From NCBI GenBank assembly GCA_965230565.1, contig CBDDLH010000007.1, positions 62,001 through 126,000 on the forward strand: a DNA stretch of 64,000 nucleotides, read 5' to 3'. Position 1 is the stretch's first letter; each line of letters starts with the position of its first letter. Both the position numbers and the translations under genes were made by a program. Positions 60,757-64,000 of the stretch are shown here, piece by piece. Source of the DNA: BCD1 sp965230565 (lineage in GTDB: Bacteria; Bacteroidota; Bacteroidia; Chitinophagales; Saprospiraceae). A model generated the notes under the pieces. It saw nothing but the letters and a program-made list of their open reading frames with translations, had not been told where the DNA came from and ran no database searches.

Positions 60757-62531
60757 ATAAAAGAATAGTTTTGATTCTTGTTATAGGTTTAATCACTGGA
60801 GGAATTATTGGCTATTTTATTGCGAAAACCTCAAGTAACAATCTGCTAATTCAAGAATCTGCAAATTCGCATATCGAGCCATCTGCACATTCGCACATCG
60901 AATCATCTGCAAATCCGGAAATCTGGACATGTTCCATGGATCCCCAGGTGAGACAGCCGGAGCCGGGGGATTGTCCCATTTGCGGGATGGACCTAATACC
61001 GCTGGAATCAGGAAGTAATTCCGATGATCCGCTTGTATTGGAAATGACGGAGGATGCGGTAAGATTGGCCAATATTCAAACCACCGTTTTAGGGGAATCG
61101 GGAGATTCACAGAAGACCATCCGATTAAACGGCAAGATAAAGGCTGATGAACGGAGATCCGTGAGCCAAACCGCTCATATTCCGGGTCGGATAGAGCAGT
61201 TGTTTATAACTTTTACAGGAGAAAAAGTAAGAAAGGGGCAGAAACTGGCTACCATTTATTCACCGGAGTTGATAGCCGCTCAAAAAGAATTGTTGGAAGC
61301 AATAAAATTATCAGACCTGAATCCAAAACTTATCGAAGCCGCCAGGAATAAACTTAAATCCTGGAAAATTTCGACGGCTGACATTGAGGATATTGAGAAC
61401 ACCGGCGAGATAAAAGAGTTATTCACCGTCTTTGCCGAATCTTCAGGGGTGGTGATAAACCGCCGGGTTTCCGTTGGAGATTATGTGAATACAGGACAAG
61501 TGCTCTTCGACCTGATCGACCTTAGTAGAGTTTGGGTCGTTTTTGATGGTTATGAGGAGGATCTGGCAGATTTAAAGCCGGGCAGCATTGTTTCCTTTTC
61601 AACCCCTTCCCTACCCGGTCAGGAATTCCGGACCCGGATCAGTTTTATCGATCCAATGATCGATCCACAGACAAGGGTAGCGGCTGTTCGGGCAGATGTC
61701 AATAATGCTTCCGGTATTTTGAAGCCGGAAATGTTTGTTCGGGGTGAAGCCAAAACAACTTCAGGCCCGAACCAAAAATTAATGGTTCCAAAATCAGCTA
61801 TTCTGTGGACGGGAAAAAGATCGATCGTTTATGTAAAGGTTCCAGATACCGATATTCCTTCCTATTCCTACCGGGAGGTGACGCTTGGGCCTTCCCTTGG
61901 AAACAGCTACCTTGTTGAAAGCGGGTTATCTGCAGGGGATGAAGTCGTTACCAATGGGAACTTTGCAATTGACGCTTCCGCCCAGCTGAACAATCAGCGT
62001 AGCATGATGAATAAACATGTCAAAATCAAGGGGCAAGACGACAATCATCAGGAAGCCGTAACTCAGGAAACAGCAGAAAAAGGTTTTTATGAATATCTTA
62101 ATGAAGTAGTGGTCAATTATCTCGATTTAAAGAATGCTCTGGTAGAAACAGATTCGGTTAATTCAATTCCCGCTTCAAAAATGCTATCGGATCAATTGAT
62201 CAAAATTGATCCCAATTGGTTTGAGGCAAGCAGGCAAGGTTTTTGGAATACCCAGTTCAATAATATTAAGGTACATGCCGAAAAATTGGCCTCAGAGCAA
62301 GGTATAGAGGACCAAAGAGTTCAATTTGAACACATTTCCAATATGCTGATTACCATCATAAAAACCTTCGGCACCGAAAGTGACACCTTATACCTTCAGC
62401 ATTGTCCAATGGTCGATGATAACCGGGGTGCAGACTGGATCAGTTCGGAAGAGGGTATCAGGAATCCGTATTTTGGGTATAAGATGATGAAGTGTGGGCG
62501 GGTTATGGAGACTTTTGTGGCTTTAGAGTAG
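60753..62531 (+). CDS. cusB: CusB-type RND periplasmic adaptor with heavy-metal-binding domain and DUF3347-like C-terminus
   Basis: 592 residues. Membrane anchor (about 4-24), a linker of three 8-residue repeats (SANSHIEP, SAHSHIES, SANPEIWT, from about 36), then the heavy-metal-binding domain WTCSMDPQVRQPEPGDCPIC with Cys60, 74 and 77 that feeds copper/silver to the pump. Barrel-sandwich and hairpin domains follow (NGKIKADERRSVSQ, YSPELIAAQKELLEAIKLS, VFDGYEEDLADLKPGSIVS, MVPKSAILWTGKRSIVYV). The last ~150 residues (FYEYLNEVVVNYLDLKNALV, YLQHCPMVDDNRGADWIS) resemble DUF3347, also metal-linked. Starts within the stop codon of the four-helix-bundle gene. Confidence 0.92.
   Translation: MNKRIVLILVIGLITGGIIGYFIAKTSSNNLLIQESANSHIEPSAHSHIESSANPEIWTCSMDPQVRQPEPGDCPICGMDLIPLESGSNSDDPLVLEMTEDAVRLANIQTTVLGESGDSQKTIRLNGKIKADERRSVSQTAHIPGRIEQLFITFTGEKVRKGQKLATIYSPELIAAQKELLEAIKLSDLNPKLIEAARNKLKSWKISTADIEDIENTGEIKELFTVFAESSGVVINRRVSVGDYVNTGQVLFDLIDLSRVWVVFDGYEEDLADLKPGSIVSFSTPSLPGQEFRTRISFIDPMIDPQTRVAAVRADVNNASGILKPEMFVRGEAKTTSGPNQKLMVPKSAILWTGKRSIVYVKVPDTDIPSYSYREVTLGPSLGNSYLVESGLSAGDEVVTNGNFAIDASAQLNNQRSMMNKHVKIKGQDDNHQEAVTQETAEKGFYEYLNEVVVNYLDLKNALVETDSVNSIPASKMLSDQLIKIDPNWFEASRQGFWNTQFNNIKVHAEKLASEQGIEDQRVQFEHISNMLITIIKTFGTESDTLYLQHCPMVDDNRGADWISSEEGIRNPYFGYKMMKCGRVMETFVALE
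60857..60928. repeat. Three 24-bp tandem repeats inside cusB
   Basis: ATCTGCAAATTCGC..., ATCTGCACATTCGC..., ATCTGCAAATCCGG... (60857-60880, 60881-60904, 60905-60928) encode the repeated linker of the adaptor. They share the CATCTGCACAT core with the complement of the 60315 repeats. Confidence 0.8.
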
Positions 62532-62555
62532 TTGTTACTAGAATAAATTTAGGGC

Positions 62556-62794
62556 CTAACTTGAAGTTAAATGTCGTCAACTTAAGCCAAGTCAGTGAAT
62601 TTTTATATTGTCCTGTGCTTTAGCGCAGGGAATGATCAAGATAAACTCAACCAGGTCTTTAGGCCTTTTGTCCCGCAAGAAGAAAGGGCTAAAGCCCTGT
62701 ATTTTCCCAGTGTTTTTTGCACCGCGCTGAAGCACGGTGCAATTCAATTTTTCCATAGGTTCTCTTAAGTTGACGACATTCAACCTGAAGTTAG
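62556..62794. mobile_element. MITE-like element with 31-bp terminal inverted repeats
   Basis: Left end 62556-62586 and right end 62764-62794 are inverted copies identical at 28 of 31 positions; the inner 17 bp (AATGTCGTCAACTTAAG) are exact. The 177-bp interior contains smaller hairpins, CCTGTGCTTTAGCGCAGGG (62612-62630), AGGGCTAAAGCCCT (62685-62698) and GCACCGCGCTGAAGCACGGTGC (around 62719-62740), resembling REP-type sequences, and no credible gene. No transposase is nearby. Target-site duplication is not obvious. Confidence 0.75.
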
Positions 62795-62812
62795 ACCATA
62801 AATTTTCATCAT

Positions 62813-62858
62813 AAAAAAAGCTTTACTCTCGTAAAGCTTTGTAGCCCCGCCAGGAATC
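62813..62858 (-). repeat. Duplicated tRNA-Arg 3' end plus terminator
   Basis: 46 bp identical to 62938-62983: the last 19 nt of the tRNA region, one base, and the terminator hairpin with T-run. Beyond 62858 the sequence diverges, though CAGGAA/TTCCTG around it still forms a T-arm-like hairpin. Confidence 0.85.
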
Positions 62859-62935
62859 CCCGTTCCTGAAAAATATAGTCGTTAACACTCCTTATTTTTC
62901 TAGGACGGGATAAACTGTCTTCTCTTCCTACGGGC

Positions 62936-62965
62936 AAAAAAAAAGCTTTACTCTCGTAAAGCTTT
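62936..62965 (-). terminator. Rho-independent terminator of tRNA-Arg
   Basis: AAAGCTTTAC (62942-62951) and GTAAAGCTTT (62956-62965), 10-bp stem with TCTC loop; on the minus strand it starts 1 nt after the tRNA and ends in nine T. Confidence 0.9.
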
Positions 62966-62966
62966 G

Positions 62967-63038
62967 TAGCCCCGCCAGGAATCGAACCTGGATCCTAGGC
63001 TCCGGAAACCTATATACTATCCATTGTACTACGGAGCC
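62967..63038 (-). tRNA. tRNA-Arg (anticodon CCG)
   Basis: 72 nt, minus strand. Acceptor GGCTCCG pairs with CGGGGCT (two G-U pairs); D-arm GTAC/GTAT; anticodon stem TAGGT/GCCTA with loop TTCCGGA, giving anticodon CCG (codon CGG); 4-nt variable loop GGAT; T-arm CCAGG-TTCGATT-CCTGG. CCA is not encoded. A terminator follows directly, so it is a single-tRNA transcript; TACATTCT (63043-63050) with TTG (63073-63075) may be its promoter. Confidence 0.95.
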
Positions 63039-63470
63039 GGAGAGAATGTAAAATGATTACATCTTACATTTTCAACCTGAAACTTCCGGAAAAAGTTTCG
63101 GTGCGGGCGCAAATCTACGAGGATTCTCCTTTTTATTCAAACTTTAAGAGTAACTATTCACCATAGCTGAATTTAGGCTAAGGAGAAGGCTAAGGCTAAG
63201 GTATTCTTGGTGTCTCCAAATTTTTATTCGTCTTTTTAAGATTCTGTGAAGAAATATTTTAAAACTGTATCCACTCCTCAGCCTTCGCCTTAGCCTCAGC
63301 CTGTTTTTAAGGCATGTGGAATAATTACCAATTACCTTTGAGAAATCACTTGAAATCTATTTGGGGGTCACTGAAACACCAACAAACACAACGTTATCGG
63401 GAAATCCTGAATAGGGAAACATAAAATGTGTGACCAAATTGTGTACATTTATGCTTTAAACGATAATTAA
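63039..63470. other. Divergent intergenic region with inverted GGCTAA-type repeats
   Basis: No gene seen between the tRNA and gpsA. AGGCTAAGGAGAAGGCTAAG (from 63175) and its imperfect complement (63273-63302) make a long stem with a ~70-nt loop, listed separately. Confidence 0.5.
63175..63302. repeat. Inverted pair of GGCTAA/GGCTGA hexamer repeats
   Basis: Left arm 63175-63204 and right arm 63273-63302 are complementary at about 23 of 30 positions; each consists of degenerate AGGCTA-type hexamers. Confidence 0.65.
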
Positions 63471-64000
63471 ATGTCGGAAATTAAAAGTGAACGTGTTGGA
63501 GTCATTGGAGTCGGAAGTTTTGGCACTGCTATTGCCAATCTTTTGGCCCATAATACGGACGTTTTGGTTTTCAGCCGAAAACAGGAAATAGTCGATAAGA
63601 TCAACACTACACACCGGCATTTTGGCGTGGATCTTAGCCCTCGAATTTTAGCCACCAACTCCCTGGAGGCCATTTCAAAAGAATGTACCTTAATCTTTCC
63701 TGTTGTTCCTTCCTCCAAGTTCAGGATAATGATGAAAAACCTGGGGCCCTATCTTCGTCCCTACCACATCCTGATCCATGGAACAAAGGGGTTTGATCTG
63801 CGAGATATTGAACTCAAAGACATTGAGAACAAACATGCTTCCTTGTCGGATATTTGTACCATGACGGAGGTGATCAAACAGGAAAGTTCCGTAGAACGGG
63901 TTGGCTGTCTTTCAGGGCCCAATCTGGCCAGTGAAATCATGGAAGGGCAACCTACTGCTACAGTCATTGCCAGCCATTACGATGAGGTGATTAACCTTGG
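63471..64000 (+). CDS. gpsA: NAD(P)H-dependent glycerol-3-phosphate dehydrogenase, 3' end beyond window
   Basis: First 176 codons, open to the right edge. GpsA reduces dihydroxyacetone phosphate to sn-glycerol-3-phosphate for phospholipid synthesis. ATG 63471 (MSEIKSERVGVIGVGSFGTA) gives the GxGxxG dinucleotide-binding motif at 14-19; IFPVVPSSKFR, ILIHGTKGFD with the conserved Lys, and GCLSGPNLASEIMEGQPTA match the family. TACATTTA at 63444-63451 is a near-consensus -7 box. Confidence 0.95.
   Translation, partial: MSEIKSERVGVIGVGSFGTAIANLLAHNTDVLVFSRKQEIVDKINTTHRHFGVDLSPRILATNSLEAISKECTLIFPVVPSSKFRIMMKNLGPYLRPYHILIHGTKGFDLRDIELKDIENKHASLSDICTMTEVIKQESSVERVGCLSGPNLASEIMEGQPTATVIASHYDEVINL

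Noticed and set aside
62592..62783. 63-codon minus-strand open frame
   Set aside because: Lies within the inverted-repeat element and crosses its right terminal repeat; reading frame is a by-product of hairpin sequence.

Overview
The window is a chromosomal segment from a member of the Bacteroidota, and by gene content most likely a Saprospiria-type (Saprospiraceae/Lewinella-like) bacterium; the phylum call is firm, the finer placement is inference. Support comes from a SusC/SusD pair, several secreted proteins with C-terminal type IX secretion (T9SS) sorting domains, DUF4296, HYC_CC_PP and 2TM-domain proteins, many short lipoprotein signals, and promoter-like sequences matching the Bacteroidota pattern TTTG-N19-21-TAnnTTTG. 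There is no phage, integrative element, CRISPR array or rRNA operon.

Layout. 1-7.9 kb: start of an acyl-CoA synthetase (runs off the left edge), an M48 metalloprotease with a small barrel-like partner, then a plus-strand pair of secreted beta-propeller-type proteins. 7.9-16 kb: minus-strand hypotheticals, the carboxyltransferase subunit of an acyl-CoA carboxylase, a membrane glycosyltransferase-like protein fused to TPRs, and a T9SS-exported LVIVD-repeat protein. 16-25 kb: an aspC-type aminotransferase, a CotH/lamin-tail exported protein, a membrane-anchored hydrolase, and the chromosome-condensation gene smc, split by a one-base frameshift. 25-33 kb: a 2TM protein, a large repeat-plus-OmpA protein with an apparently undescribed cysteine module, a SMUG2-type DNA glycosylase, and a three-gene 2-oxoacid:ferredoxin oxidoreductase operon whose gamma subunit is fused to a GltD-like flavoprotein and a ferredoxin domain. 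33-45 kb: aldehyde dehydrogenase, trmH, a BASS transporter, a DUF3352-like/propeller lipoprotein, DUF423, a small barrel, an EEP-family phosphatase/nuclease and mutS. 45-54 kb: a SusC/SusD operon with two downstream genes of unknown function, sixA with DUF4296, and an SDR. 54.7-62.5 kb: a heavy-metal efflux operon (HYC_CC_PP, CusA-like RND pump split by a homopolymer frameshift, TolC-like, four-helix-bundle protein, CusB-like adaptor). 62.5-64 kb: a MITE-like element, a tRNA-Arg(CCG) gene with a duplicated 3' end, and the start of gpsA.

How genes work together. The clearest units are the POR operon (oxidative decarboxylation of 2-oxoacids, with electrons probably routed to NAD(P)H through the fused flavoprotein), the SusCD operon (TonB-dependent nutrient import), and the metal-efflux operon (tripartite RND pump, HMBD-bearing adaptor, small Cys-rich protein). 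Two conserved genes (smc and the RND pump) each carry a single-base frameshift; sequencing or assembly indels are a plausible explanation and should be excluded before biology is inferred. Intergenic regions are rich in palindromic and tandem repeats, including a hairpin family at three places and a 31-bp terminal-inverted-repeat element.
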